DNA of 64,000 nt. Source: DAOLCO01 sp964612555. Lineage in GTDB: Bacteria > Bdellovibrionota_C > UBA2361 > SZUA-149 > DAOLCO01. Shown here in pieces: positions 17,414 to 27,056 of the stretch. The stretch's first letter is position 1, and each line of letters begins with the position of its first letter. The translations under genes were made by a program, and so were the position numbers. The notes below the pieces were generated by a model that did not search any database, was not told the origin of the DNA, and saw only the letters and a program-made list of their open reading frames with translations. Location: NCBI GenBank assembly GCA_964612555.1, contig CAZTBW010000007.1, forward strand, positions 62,001 to 126,000, written 5' to 3'.

Positions 17414-18229
17414 CTATCTATTATATTTCAAGAGCCGTAGCATTTCCATGTTGTAACTGCTCTCTGCCCAGTCGATTGGAGTTCGTCCGGCTATGTCTCT
17501 GGCGTGAGGACTGGCGTTGTGTGACAGAAGTATTTTTGCCGCATCAAGACAATTTCTTCTTGCTGCCCAGTGAAGTGGGGTTTCAAATTTTTTGTTGGTA
17601 ATTTGTGATGAGGTGCTGGTATCCGAGAGAATGGATTTTACTTGATCGGTTCTGCAATTTCTGGTCGCTTTTATCAGCTCGGGTTGTTCTTTGGTGGTTA
17701 GTTCGGGTACTATCTCAGAGTGTCTGTGATCAAAGACGTTATTTTCCTTTTTCCGAAATGGTCGTAAATACTCTTCTTCCATGATCGCTTTTGCCAGAAT
17801 GATCTCCTGTGATTCAGTCTCAGGAACCATTGATGGAATGCCAAGACCAAAAATAAGAAACTGAAAAGAAGCGGTGGCAGAAACAAGAATCAGGGCAGAT
17901 TTGGTAAAAAGTTTCAGTTTGCGATGTATGTGTTCGAGACTGGAGAAATTGTTTTTGGAGATAGATCTGGAGATAGAGAGGAGAACCTGAGAGGCATCCA
18001 TTCGTTTTCTTTTTTTACTGCCCGGAAGACCCCATAGCGTTTTAAGATAGTTGTAGGCAGCGATGATCTCTCCATTTTCCTGAACTGCTGAAATATGAAA
18101 CCCGTCCACGTCTTTTGTATGACGAAATTGCTTAGCTTTAAGCGCATACTTCCTTTCAAGGTCTTCCAGACTTCCTGCTGAAGGATTCCCTAAAATTTTT
18201 ATGTAATATTCTTCAAGATTATTCTTCAT
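17414..18229 (-). CDS. Degenerate J-domain, membrane helix and ankyrin repeats
   Basis: 271 residues. Residues 5-70 look like a J-domain (YYIKILG helix I, DLERKYALKAKQF helix II, IIAAYNYLKTLWG helix III), but the HPD tripeptide that stimulates DnaK is replaced by H37-T38-K39. One membrane segment lies at about 107-126. The C-terminal part (about 180-271) holds ankyrin repeats, clearest in TPLHWAARRNCLDAAKILLSHNAS (split by positions 218-241) and GRTPIDWA. The protein probably anchors a protein-binding ankyrin unit at the membrane. Loss of HPD argues against normal Hsp70 co-chaperone action. No related gene adjoins it. Confidence 0.65.
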   Translation of the reverse strand: MKNNLEEYYIKILGNPSAGSLEDLERKYALKAKQFRHTKDVDGFHISAVQENGEIIAAYNYLKTLWGLPGSKKRKRMDASQVLLSISRSISKNNFSSLEHIHRKLKLFTKSALILVSATASFQFLIFGLGIPSMVPETESQEIILAKAIMEEEYLRPFRKKENNVFDHRHSEIVPELTTKEQPELIKATRNCRTDQVKSILSDTSTSSQITNKKFETPLHWAARRNCLDAAKILLSHNASPHARDIAGRTPIDWAESSYNMEMLRLLKYNR

Positions 18230-18462
18230 TATTTTTTTAAGTTTACAAGCAGGTTAAAAAATAACGTCCTACGAATATATCGTAGCACTATGCCGAAATC
18301 TAAATAATTAATGTAAGGAAGCTTTAACAATCATAAGTATCTGTAATTTCTATAAAAACATTAAAAGAACAAAAAAAATGTAATAAAACTCGTGTACTAA
18401 GCCATAACAGTGGTGTGAGGGTTTAGTAATTGCGAGTCCATGTTTATTAGTACATTAGTAAG

Positions 18463-18741
18463 ATGTTAAAAACTATCCGACTGATTCAGATCATTTCCTT
18501 GTCCGTTCTTTCATGTGTGGGTGCTGTCTCCTGCAAGCAGGAGCCTCAATATCAGCTTAGAGAGCCTTTCGGTATGAATACCATGACTGCGGCTGATGAC
18601 AGTGATTTAGGTCCGGATATTGTAAGAATCCCGAAGAAAAATTTTGATCGTACAAAGTGGGAAGAAAAACAGCGACATGATCGTGCGATCAAGAAGATTC
18701 TTAAGCAGGCAAGAGATTGGGATCCGAAACAGCAAAAGTAA
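18463..18741 (+). CDS. Small lipoprotein of unknown function
   Basis: 92 residues. The signal peptide ends in a lipobox AVSC (Cys24), followed by a polar mature part of about 68 residues with a basic, helical C-terminus (KWEEKQRHDRAIKKILKQAR). No family recognised. It converges on the M48 protease gene with only three bases between the stops. The 233 bases upstream (18230-18462), shared with the divergent ankyrin gene, hold only a minor hairpin (CTACGA/TCGTAG) and AT-rich sequence likely to contain both promoters. Confidence 0.65.
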   Translation: MLKTIRLIQIISLSVLSCVGAVSCKQEPQYQLREPFGMNTMTAADDSDLGPDIVRIPKKNFDRTKWEEKQRHDRAIKKILKQARDWDPKQQK

Positions 18742-18744
18742 GCC

Positions 18745-19500
18745 TTATTTTTTATCTATTACGTGCCTCTTTCCTTCTACTGAAACCAGATGCTTCACCT
18801 TTCTGAATAATCTCTCCTCCGGTACCCGAGATTGTATTGGGGGGTACTGCTGAAGCTGATCTGAGAGCGCTTTTTTTCTTTCCTCAAGGGTAGAAATGAA
18901 TTTCTTTGAATCAGTCGTGGCAAATGTACGATAATAGAGAGAAAGTGCTTGAAGAGCAGTGTCCGGGTTAATAAACGAAACATACAGGACGCGAGCGCCC
19001 GTGGCGTCAGCATCAATTTCCTTGGAAAGTTCCAGACTTGAGTCGGCAGAGACCCAGCATGCGTCGTGATTTATTACATGAGCAAGCTCATGCGCCAGTA
19101 CTGCCATGAAAATTTCACTTGATGAAATTTTTTCCAGCATGTGTGAGGTGATGAAGATGCTGCCATCACAAAGCGAGAAAGCGCTTACTTCCTCACTTGC
19201 AATTACGTATAGACGAGGAGATTTCAAAGGTTTTTCAGTTGGAGTAAGGGACTGAATGCCCGGTTCAAGTCGTAGTAAGGAACGCTGAAAGAGTTCAGTA
19301 ATCAGTGGATGTTCAATCTGTTGGTGCCTTTCAAGTAACCAGACTTTAGTCCTGTGTTGTGCTTCCTGGCTGACTTCTGTTTTTTGAACTGAAGAGCTGC
19401 ACCCGCATACGGTAATGAATGGTAGTACCATGGAAATAAATAAAAACATCACTGGTGTAATATCTCTAAGATCGCGATTGGTGAGAGTTTTTAATTCCAT
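18745..19500 (-). CDS. M48-family metalloprotease lipoprotein
   Basis: 251 residues. An N-terminal signal with a Cys-containing end (ITVCGCSS, about residues 29-36) suggests a lipoprotein. The zinc site HELAH is at about residues 136-140 (VLAHELAHVINHD), and the third ligand Glu is in SKEIDADATGARVL, a typical E-x3-D of M48 enzymes. This is the layout of BepA/LoiP-like periplasmic proteases that check outer membrane proteins; which one is not certain. The start could be Met18 (19449), which would leave space for a promoter, since the divergent comEC start is only one base away from the first Met. Confidence 0.85.
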   Translation of the reverse strand: MELKTLTNRDLRDITPVMFLFISMVLPFITVCGCSSSVQKTEVSQEAQHRTKVWLLERHQQIEHPLITELFQRSLLRLEPGIQSLTPTEKPLKSPRLYVIASEEVSAFSLCDGSIFITSHMLEKISSSEIFMAVLAHELAHVINHDACWVSADSSLELSKEIDADATGARVLYVSFINPDTALQALSLYYRTFATTDSKKFISTLEERKKALSDQLQQYPPIQSRVPEERLFRKVKHLVSVEGKRHVIDKK

Positions 19501-19501
19501 A

Positions 19502-20983
19502 ATGAAAAGCTATGAATTCAGTTTATGTCTTTTGCTGCTGTGTCTGATAGTTTTACAGCTTATTGTTATATACAGGCAAGCTATTTATTGTATTCTTTTT
19601 GCCTTTGTTGTTTATGTATTTCGTAAGCGATTAAGGGGCTTGCGCTTTTTTGTGGCGCTTATGGTGCTGCTGGTTTCGGGTGTGCGTACCTATTACACCA
19701 TGTGCGCAAAGGATCTCTTTGACAAAGCGATTGCAGAAAGGAACCTGCCCGAAGAGCCGGAATACTTCTCCGGAGTGGTGGTAGATGATCTTTTTGGTAG
19801 AAAGCAGGGTATTGCAACCTATGTTTTACATGGGCAGTTTGAATTTTATCAAAAAAGTGTCGGGATAGCCCTCAGAGTTCCTGATGCTCCGTGGAGAGCT
19901 GAATCTTCATTTCAGGTAGGAGATAAAGTACGTTGCTTTCTGCCCCTGTTTCAAAATTCAGCAAATGATCTTCAAATGACACTGCGGTACTTATGGAGTG
20001 GTGTCCTGGCAGTAACGACAATCAAGGCTGACCGGGTTCTTGAATATTATTGTCAGAAGGTTTCAGCCGGTACTGCATATGCAGGAACAAGTAAGGTTCG
20101 TACAGGAGAGCAGATATTATCTGAGCTATTGGATGACCCCGCCGCATCAAGAATTGGTGCGGGCATATTACTCGCTACAACCATGGGACGAGGGGAGTAT
20201 GTGGAGATATGGGTGCAGGATCTTTTCAAGGAAACCGGTTTATATCATTTACTGGTAGTTTCGGGATATCACCTGGCGGTAGTAGTTTCGGTTACCGTAT
20301 TTTTTGTGCATCTCCTGACACGACAATTTCCTCGTGTTTTAGGGACGGTGACTCAAAAAGAGTGTGTTGCCTTTGGTATATGGGTCGGGATGTTGTGGTT
20401 TATTGTGATTGGTCAACTTAAACCACCGCTTATTCGTGCTTCACTTATGACCTTATGTTTCACACTTGCTACCATAGCAAACCGGAGATCATCTACCAGG
20501 AGGTCTCTTCTTTATTCATTGATCGTTATTCATATGGTAATGCCACTTGCCATATGTAATCCCGGAGTTCAATTCAGTTACTCTGCCCTGTGCGGGGTGT
20601 TTTTTGGATTGTTTGTTGCACGGAGGTTATCAGAGTATCGTCTTAAGAAAAAAAGTACTCAACTTCCTTTTCGCGATAGTCGTGTTCGTGCTCAAGCCGG
20701 GTATCTGTTGTCATTATGTATGACTTCCTGTAGTACCTACCTCTTTATTTTACCGCTACAGTTATTCTGGTTTTCTGCATGGACGCCCTATGCGGTGATA
20801 TTTAATATTCTCTTTATTCCACTGTTCTCATTTTTTGTGGTTGGTTCAGGTATCGTTTTAATCTTTCTTCGGATGCTTGAAGTACCTGGCAGTGCCCACT
20901 TGCTGGTATATCACACAGTGCTCATTGAAAAAATTGTTGACGTGATTTCAGGCTTTTATGATTTTATTACATTTTCCCACTAA
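19502..20983 (+). CDS. comEC: ComEC/Rec2 competence-type membrane protein, short form
   Basis: 493 residues from ATG 19502, just before the first membrane helix; the frame is open upstream to 19415 but that extends into the divergent protease gene. An N-terminal pair of helices is followed by an OB-like part (about 70-175) and the competence domain with LYHLLVVSGYHLAVVV and PPLIRASLMTL, hallmark motifs of ComEC, the channel for DNA entry. About ten membrane segments in total. The C-terminal metallo-beta-lactamase domain of full-length ComEC is absent: the gene ends after the last helix. No other com gene is in the window. Confidence 0.82.
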   Translation: MKSYEFSLCLLLLCLIVLQLIVIYRQAIYCILFAFVVYVFRKRLRGLRFFVALMVLLVSGVRTYYTMCAKDLFDKAIAERNLPEEPEYFSGVVVDDLFGRKQGIATYVLHGQFEFYQKSVGIALRVPDAPWRAESSFQVGDKVRCFLPLFQNSANDLQMTLRYLWSGVLAVTTIKADRVLEYYCQKVSAGTAYAGTSKVRTGEQILSELLDDPAASRIGAGILLATTMGRGEYVEIWVQDLFKETGLYHLLVVSGYHLAVVVSVTVFFVHLLTRQFPRVLGTVTQKECVAFGIWVGMLWFIVIGQLKPPLIRASLMTLCFTLATIANRRSSTRRSLLYSLIVIHMVMPLAICNPGVQFSYSALCGVFFGLFVARRLSEYRLKKKSTQLPFRDSRVRAQAGYLLSLCMTSCSTYLFILPLQLFWFSAWTPYAVIFNILFIPLFSFFVVGSGIVLIFLRMLEVPGSAHLLVYHTVLIEKIVDVISGFYDFITFSH

Positions 20984-21137
20984 GGTGTATGTTGATTTTT
21001 CGGGGATTGATTTTTCTTTTCCCAGCACTTAGACTAGTCCTTCGACCAATAAGTTATTGCACATGAAAAAACTTTCGGGTCGAGGAACTAGGGAGCTCTG
21101 TTCCATTTGTTTTAAATTTCAAAATATATGCGGAATC

Positions 21138-24100
21138 ATGTCTGAATTTGTACATCTTCACCTCCACAGTCAGTATAGTGTACTGGATGGAGCAATTAAA
21201 ATAAAAGATCTGATCGCACACTCTCAGGCACTTGGGCAAAAAGCAGTTGGGCTTACCGATCATGGTACTATGCACGGTGCGGTCGAGTTCTATCAGTGTG
21301 CCAAAGATGCCGGGATTAAACCAATCATAGGTTGTGAAGTGTATCTCGCTTCCAAGGGAAGATTTTCCAAAGAGGGTGGACAGAGAGATACCTATCACCT
21401 GACTCTTCTTGCAAAATCAAATGAAGGGTATCGTAACTTATGTAAACTTGTTTCTTTGGGTTTTGTGGAAGGGTTTTATTTTAAACCCAGAATCGACCAT
21501 GAAATTTTACGCCAGTTATCTTCCGATATTATCTGTCTCAGTGGATGTATATCGGGTGAGCTGGCTTCTTATACTACCCGGGGTGATTATGAAGGGGCTA
21601 AAGCATGTGCTCTTCAATATCATAGTATCTTTGGCTCTGATTATTATCTTGAAGTGCAGCCGCACCAGTTTCAGGAGCAAAAGATGCATAATGAAGTGGT
21701 GAAGGAGCTAAGTAGAACGCTTGGTATTCCACTTGTTGGAACGAATGACTGTCACTATCTTCAGGAAGAAGATCACCATGCTCAGGAAGTACTCATGTGT
21801 ATTTCCATGGGTAAGTTAATTACCGATCCTGATCGAATACGCCATGAGCATGCACACCTTCATCTTAAGTCGTATCAGGAAATGGTTGAGGGATTACCTG
21901 ATTTTGAAGAGGCGCTAAGGCAGAGTTACAACATTGCCAAAGCCTGTGAAATAGATTTTGATTTTTCAAAATACTATATGCCTCAGTTTGAGGTTAAGAA
22001 AGAAGATCGACTTGAGGATGTATTTACAGATTTTGTCAGAAAGGGTCTTGCTGAAAGATTGCAAAGTGCTGGCATTACTGTCGATATGCCTGAATATAAA
22101 GTGTATCAGGAACAGCTTGAGCTTGAAATCAATTGTATTATTGAAATGGGGTTTGCGGGGTATTTTCTTGTTGTTTCTGATTTTATTCTGTGGGCGAAAA
22201 AGGAGGGTATCCCTGTAGGTCCAGGACGTGGGAGTGCGGCTGGTTCTCTGGTTGCGTATGCGCTCTATATAACCGAGATAGATCCTATAAAATACTCCCT
22301 GCTGTTTGAAAGATTTCTTAATCCTGACAGGGTGAGTCTGCCTGATATTGATGTTGACTTCTGTATCTTCGGTAGAGAGAAAGTTATTGAATATGTATGT
22401 GAGAGGTATGGTAAGGATAAAGTTGCTCAAATTGTTACATTTGGAACTTTGAAAGCGAAAGCTGCCATTAAAGATGTGGGTCGTGTGTTAGGGCTTAGTT
22501 ATGCTGAAACTGATCGGGTGGCAAAACTTGTTCCCGCCCCAAGACAGGGCTTTGATTATCCTCTTGAAGAAGCACTCAAGATGGAGAAACGTCTTAAGGA
22601 ATATGCGGATGGAGAAGGAAAAGAGCTGATTACTCTTGCAAGGAAACTGGAGGGTTTGTCTCGTCATACCTCGACTCATGCCGCCGGGCTTGTAATCGCA
22701 GATAAGCCCATTGTGGAATATCTTCCCTTAATGGTTGATAAAGACGGGCAGATAGTTACCCAATATTCAATGAACTGGGTAGAAAAAATCGGTCTTGTAA
22801 AGTTTGACTTTCTGGGGCTGAAAACGCTCTCTGTGATTGATGAAGCCCTCCGTCTGATCGATGTTTTGCAGTCTTATACTTCAGGGGGAGACTCTCAGGA
22901 TAAACTGCATTGGCTTGATATCAATTCGATACCACTTGATGATGAAAAAACATTTCGTTTAATTTCTGCCGGAAGAACGATTGGTGTTTTTCAGCTCGAA
23001 TCAAATGGTATTACGGAGATGGTTACCAGGTTGAAACCAAACTGCTTTGAGGATCTGGTTGCGATACTTGCCCTGTATCGTCCCGGTCCTTTGGATGCGG
23101 GTATGGTTGATCATTATATAAACAGAAAACATGGTAGAGAGCCCGTTCGCTACCTTCATCCCAGTCTGGAAAAAATTCTTAAAGATACCTATGGTATCAT
23201 TCTTTACCAGGAACAGATCATGCAGATTGCCCGGGATATGGCAGGATATTCTCTTGCTGAAGCGGATATGCTTAGAAGAGCAATGGGGAAGAAAAAACCT
23301 GAAGAAATGGCTAAGCAGAGAAAATTCTTTCTTGAAGGTGCCAGGAAGAGAGGAATATCCGAGTCGGTTGCGGTTGAAGTGTTTGATCAAATGGAAACAT
23401 TTGCGCGTTATGGTTTTAACCGAAGTCATTCAGTGGCATATGCGATGATCTCATATCAAACGGCATATCTAAAGGCGCATTACCCGAGGCAGTTTCTTGC
23501 CGCACTTATGACCTTTGAGATGGGTGATACTGATAAAACGCTTAAGAATCTGAATGAATGTCATCAGATGAAGATTGCAGTCATGCCCCCGAATGTAAAT
23601 AGCGGTGGAATTGGCTTTTCGGTTGTAGGGAAAGATATCCTGTATGGGCTTGCAGCGATAAAGGGAGTAGGTGAGAAGATTATTGAAAAAGTGGTAGAAG
23701 AGCGTGTGAATGGTCGGTATACCGGGGTGCTTGATTTTTGTGTTCGTCTCAGTGGAAGTGGTCTTAACAGAAGAATGTTAGAGTCTTTAATAAAATCCGG
23801 GGCATTTGACTGGACTGGGGTGCCAAGGAAAGAGCTTCATGATCATGTGGAGGATGTTATCAGACTTGCAGTTCGGGTTCGCGATCGAAAGGACTCTCCT
23901 CAGATTGGATTATTCGATACGCATGAACCTGAAGAGCTTACCGATGACTCCTTCCTCCCTGTTCTTTCCAGATCGGACTGGACTTCTAATATTCGTCTTT
24001 CAAAAGAGCGGGAGGCTTTGGGTTTCTATCTGTCCGGGCATCCTCTGGAGCGTTTTAGAGATGATATTTCTCGTCTTGGGATGCGTACTACGAGTGCCGT

Positions 24101-24617
24101 TAAGGAAGCCTCGGATGGAAGTATTGTTCAACTTGCCGGGGTGATCACTTTTTTGAAACTTAAAAACACTAAAAAAGGTGATCGATATGCCACATGCGTG
24201 GTGGAAGATCTTATGGGAACTCTGGAAACGGTAGTTTGGCCGGATACGTACAAGGAAGTCCAGGATCTGTTACATACGGAAGAACCATTGATGCTCAGGG
24301 GTAAGGTAGATTCCGGGGATGAGCGTTGTGTATTTATTCTTCAACAGGCAGAACCACTTCACCAGATACGGGATTCTTCAGCTTCAGAAGCGGTTATAAA
24401 GCTTATTACTGATCGTACCTCAAAAGAAAAAATTCAAGACTTGAGAAAAGTGCTGCAAAAATATAGAGGTGATTGTAGAGTGACCCTTATGGTTCAAAAA
24501 CCAACTCATAGTGAGACTTTTATGGCGCTTCCAAAAGATATGTGGGTGCAACCCTCGGAGGATCTGTGTAATGAACTGGAACGAATTTTTGGAGAAAACG
24601 TACTTAGCTTTCGTTAA
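21138..24617 (+). CDS. dnaE: DNA polymerase III alpha subunit
   Basis: 1159 residues from ATG 21138 (MSEFVHLHLHSQYS), the usual DnaE start; the open frame reaches 21057 but the extra part is not conserved in type. PHP domain first (HLHSQYSVLDGA), then the palm with GPGRGSAAGSLVAYAL and the catalytic acidic triplet region PDIDVDFCIFGR, fingers with YQEQIMQIARDMAGY, helix-hairpin-helix (IKGVGEKIIEKV) and an OB domain (about 985-1065). Length matches E. coli-type DnaE1. It is the main replicative polymerase. The next gene starts eight bases later. Confidence 0.96.
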   Translation: MSEFVHLHLHSQYSVLDGAIKIKDLIAHSQALGQKAVGLTDHGTMHGAVEFYQCAKDAGIKPIIGCEVYLASKGRFSKEGGQRDTYHLTLLAKSNEGYRNLCKLVSLGFVEGFYFKPRIDHEILRQLSSDIICLSGCISGELASYTTRGDYEGAKACALQYHSIFGSDYYLEVQPHQFQEQKMHNEVVKELSRTLGIPLVGTNDCHYLQEEDHHAQEVLMCISMGKLITDPDRIRHEHAHLHLKSYQEMVEGLPDFEEALRQSYNIAKACEIDFDFSKYYMPQFEVKKEDRLEDVFTDFVRKGLAERLQSAGITVDMPEYKVYQEQLELEINCIIEMGFAGYFLVVSDFILWAKKEGIPVGPGRGSAAGSLVAYALYITEIDPIKYSLLFERFLNPDRVSLPDIDVDFCIFGREKVIEYVCERYGKDKVAQIVTFGTLKAKAAIKDVGRVLGLSYAETDRVAKLVPAPRQGFDYPLEEALKMEKRLKEYADGEGKELITLARKLEGLSRHTSTHAAGLVIADKPIVEYLPLMVDKDGQIVTQYSMNWVEKIGLVKFDFLGLKTLSVIDEALRLIDVLQSYTSGGDSQDKLHWLDINSIPLDDEKTFRLISAGRTIGVFQLESNGITEMVTRLKPNCFEDLVAILALYRPGPLDAGMVDHYINRKHGREPVRYLHPSLEKILKDTYGIILYQEQIMQIARDMAGYSLAEADMLRRAMGKKKPEEMAKQRKFFLEGARKRGISESVAVEVFDQMETFARYGFNRSHSVAYAMISYQTAYLKAHYPRQFLAALMTFEMGDTDKTLKNLNECHQMKIAVMPPNVNSGGIGFSVVGKDILYGLAAIKGVGEKIIEKVVEERVNGRYTGVLDFCVRLSGSGLNRRMLESLIKSGAFDWTGVPRKELHDHVEDVIRLAVRVRDRKDSPQIGLFDTHEPEELTDDSFLPVLSRSDWTSNIRLSKEREALGFYLSGHPLERFRDDISRLGMRTTSAVKEASDGSIVQLAGVITFLKLKNTKKGDRYATCVVEDLMGTLETVVWPDTYKEVQDLLHTEEPLMLRGKVDSGDERCVFILQQAEPLHQIRDSSASEAVIKLITDRTSKEKIQDLRKVLQKYRGDCRVTLMVQKPTHSETFMALPKDMWVQPSEDLCNELERIFGENVLSFR

Positions 24618-24624
24618 AGAGAAT

Positions 24625-25743
24625 ATGCAGAAGCAACCGCCTCAAGAGCAAGCAATTACCCCTTCTGAACTTCAAAAGACGGTCGAATATCTTGGTGTTT
24701 TACGAGAGAAATATAGAGCAGAGATACGATTGCTTTTTTTATTGGCGATCTTTTTCTTGTTTTATTATTACGTTCGTGAAGTTACGACTCTGGTACTTGC
24801 AAGTTATCTGACGGCACTTTTACTAGACCCGTTGCTTCAGAATATGGAGCGGCGTGGTGTGAGCAGGACAAAGGGTCTTATGCTGTTGTATGCGCTGCTT
24901 ACTTTTATAGTACTTGGAGCGCTATGGGTTGTTGTCCCCCGTCTGGTGCATGAAGGTATGGAGCTGTTTCGGGCAGTGCCGGGATATGTGGAGGGAAGTT
25001 TTCAGAAAACCAAAGATTTTGTGAATGTAAACTTTGGTATAGATATTCCGGCAAATCCTGAAGAGGTAAAAGGAATGGTTGCTTCGATCACAGAGGGAAA
25101 AACATTTGATAATCTTAAACCGCTTCTTGACCCTCTCTGGAAAACTCTTTTTGCGGGATACAATGCAACACTGACTCTTGTTAACCTGTTCCTGTTTCCG
25201 TTTCTTGTTTTTTATCTGAGCCGTGACTGGAAGTTGATTAATGGTTTTATTGCCCGATCCATACCTGTCTCTTATCGCACCTCTATCTTCCCTTTTCTGA
25301 AAGATGTTCAAAGAGTACTGGTTGGATATGCCAGAGGGCAGATTTTTGTTGCTCTGCTTTTGACCCTTGCGTATTCATCGGCTTTATTTTTACTCGGAGT
25401 ACGTTTTGCACTTCCTCTGGGAGTCTTTGCAGGAGCCTTATCCGTGGTTCCATATCTGGGATATTTTACCGGTTTTACCTTGGCTCTAATCGTACAAATA
25501 GTAAATGATGGAACTGCATTTGGCATTCTGAAACTGGTGCTGGCGTTTCTGGCAATCCAGATGGTAGAGGGGAATTATGTTTCTCCCCGGGTTTTAGGAA
25601 GCTCCACAGGGTTGCATCCACTAATAGTAATTTTGTCGTTAATTGTGGGTGGAAGTCTTTTTGGGTTTCTTGGTCTGCTTCTGGGTATTCCCGCCGCGGC
25701 TATTTTAAAGCTGATACTGCAACGTGCGCTGAAGCCGATATAG
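24625..25743 (+). CDS. AI-2E family permease-like membrane protein
   Basis: 372 residues from ATG 24625, chosen for its AAAGAGA sequence a few bases upstream; ATG 24571, inside dnaE, is an alternative. Family features: pairs of membrane helices at the N-terminus, VVPRLVHEGMELF, a soluble middle loop (about 120-180), FYLSRDWK, then GYARGQIFVALLLTLAY, PYLGYFTGF and the VSPRVLGSSTGLHPLIV segment, which is the most conserved signature of the AI-2 exporter/TqsA-type family. Substrates in this family vary (AI-2, Na+/H+ and others), so none is assigned. It may share the dnaE transcript. Confidence 0.88.
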   Translation: MQKQPPQEQAITPSELQKTVEYLGVLREKYRAEIRLLFLLAIFFLFYYYVREVTTLVLASYLTALLLDPLLQNMERRGVSRTKGLMLLYALLTFIVLGALWVVVPRLVHEGMELFRAVPGYVEGSFQKTKDFVNVNFGIDIPANPEEVKGMVASITEGKTFDNLKPLLDPLWKTLFAGYNATLTLVNLFLFPFLVFYLSRDWKLINGFIARSIPVSYRTSIFPFLKDVQRVLVGYARGQIFVALLLTLAYSSALFLLGVRFALPLGVFAGALSVVPYLGYFTGFTLALIVQIVNDGTAFGILKLVLAFLAIQMVEGNYVSPRVLGSSTGLHPLIVILSLIVGGSLFGFLGLLLGIPAAAILKLILQRALKPI

Positions 25744-25840
25744 TATCAGCCCAATATAGTTTAAGGGGACACTCTTGACTCATTTCTATTCTGTTAGTAT
25801 TTAGCCCTACATTACTATTATTTTATGTATATTTTATGTA

Positions 25841-25857
25841 GTGCCGAGTACTGGCAC
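25841..25857 (+). promoter_or_regulatory. Leader hairpin just upstream of metK
   Basis: GTGCC (25841-25845) pairs perfectly with GGCAC (25853-25857) around a seven-base loop GAGTACT. It ends only five bases before the AAGGAA ribosome binding site of metK (ATG 25876). A possible -35 (TTGACT, 25775-25780) lies upstream with a weak -10. Because metK is often controlled by SAM-binding leaders, the hairpin may be regulatory, but I could not fit it to a known SAM riboswitch consensus. Confidence 0.35.
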
Positions 25858-25875
25858 AACTAAGGAAACCATACC

Positions 25876-27048
25876 ATGAGTAAAAATGTTCATTTATTTA
25901 CTTCTGAGTCAGTCTCTGAAGGACACCCTGATAAACTGTGTGATCAGATTAGTGATTCTGTTTTAGATGCACTTCTTGCGGTAGATCCCGCCAGCAGAGT
26001 AGCATGTGAAACCGTTGCTAAAACAGGGATGATTATGCTTGCCGGTGAAATCACCTCCAAGCACAAACTCGATTACGACTCCCTTGTTCGGGAAACAATT
26101 AGAGAAATTGGTTATACTGACACTGCTGCCGGACTTGATGCTGATTCCTGCGCTGTTTTAACTAATCTTAATCAACAATCGCCCGATATTGCTCAAGGGG
26201 TGAATGAGAATGAAGGTGCTCATCTGGAGCAAGGTGCCGGTGATCAGGGTTTGATGTTTGGGTTTGCTTGCGATGAAACTCCTGAATTGATGCCCCTTCC
26301 AATACATCTCAGTCATCGAATCATGCAGGAACTTGCCCGCATGAGACATGACAGAAGGGTTCATTTTTTGAGACCGGATTCTAAATCACAAGTTACTGTT
26401 CGGTATGAAGAAGGTAGACCTGTTGCGGTAGATACGGTGGTAGTTTCAACGCAACACACTCCGGATGTAGAGCACTCTGATTTGAGTGAGTTTATTATTG
26501 AGGAAGTGATCAAGAAAATTATTCCTGATACCTTTTTGTCTGGTTCTACCCGATATTTGATAAATCCTACCGGCAAGTTTGTAATGGGTGGTCCTCAGGC
26601 GGATGCGGGACTTACCGGAAGAAAAATCATTGTTGATACCTATGGAGGATATAGCAGGCATGGTGGAGGAGCTTTCTCTGGTAAGGATCCATCAAAAGTA
26701 GATCGTTCTGCTGCCTATGCTGCACGATATGTTGCAAAGAATATTGTGGCTGCGGGTCTTGCTTCCAAGTGCGAAATCCAGGTTGCTTATGCGATAGGAG
26801 TTGCGGAGCCGGTGTCTATTCTGGTTGATACTTTTGGTACTGCAAAAGTTGCTGAAACTGCTATTTCTGAAAAGGTAAGAGAAGTTTTCAGTTTTGCACC
26901 AAAATCTCTGATCAAAAAGCTTGATCTTCTTAAGCCGATTTACAAGAAGACCGCAGCATATGGGCACTTTGGACGTGAAGCCGGTTCGGATGGAAGTTTT
27001 TCCTGGGAAAGAACTGATCTGGCAAGTGCGCTGAAGACCTTGCTTTAG
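25876..27048 (+). CDS. metK: S-adenosylmethionine synthetase
   Basis: 390 residues. It makes SAM from methionine and ATP. All main motifs are present: FTSESVSEGHPDKLCDQ at the N-terminus (ATP and methionine site), the hexapeptide-type GAGDQGLMFG (about residues 120-129), TGKFVMGGPQADAGLTGRK, and the P-loop-like GGGAFSGKDPSKVDRS. Length is standard. AAGGAA precedes the ATG at good spacing. It is read alone, with a hairpin upstream and a terminator downstream. Confidence 0.97.
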   Translation: MSKNVHLFTSESVSEGHPDKLCDQISDSVLDALLAVDPASRVACETVAKTGMIMLAGEITSKHKLDYDSLVRETIREIGYTDTAAGLDADSCAVLTNLNQQSPDIAQGVNENEGAHLEQGAGDQGLMFGFACDETPELMPLPIHLSHRIMQELARMRHDRRVHFLRPDSKSQVTVRYEEGRPVAVDTVVVSTQHTPDVEHSDLSEFIIEEVIKKIIPDTFLSGSTRYLINPTGKFVMGGPQADAGLTGRKIIVDTYGGYSRHGGGAFSGKDPSKVDRSAAYAARYVAKNIVAAGLASKCEIQVAYAIGVAEPVSILVDTFGTAKVAETAISEKVREVFSFAPKSLIKKLDLLKPIYKKTAAYGHFGREAGSDGSFSWERTDLASALKTLL

Positions 27049-27056
27049 TCTTTGAC

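Noticed and set aside
21057..21137. 27-codon upstream extension of dnaE
   Set aside because: DnaE proteins begin with the PHP segment seen at MSEFVHLHLHSQ; the extra residues have no family counterpart.
25775..25803. TTGACT with a -10 candidate before metK
   Set aside because: The -10 matches the consensus at only about three positions, so it is noted in the leader entry rather than called as a promoter.
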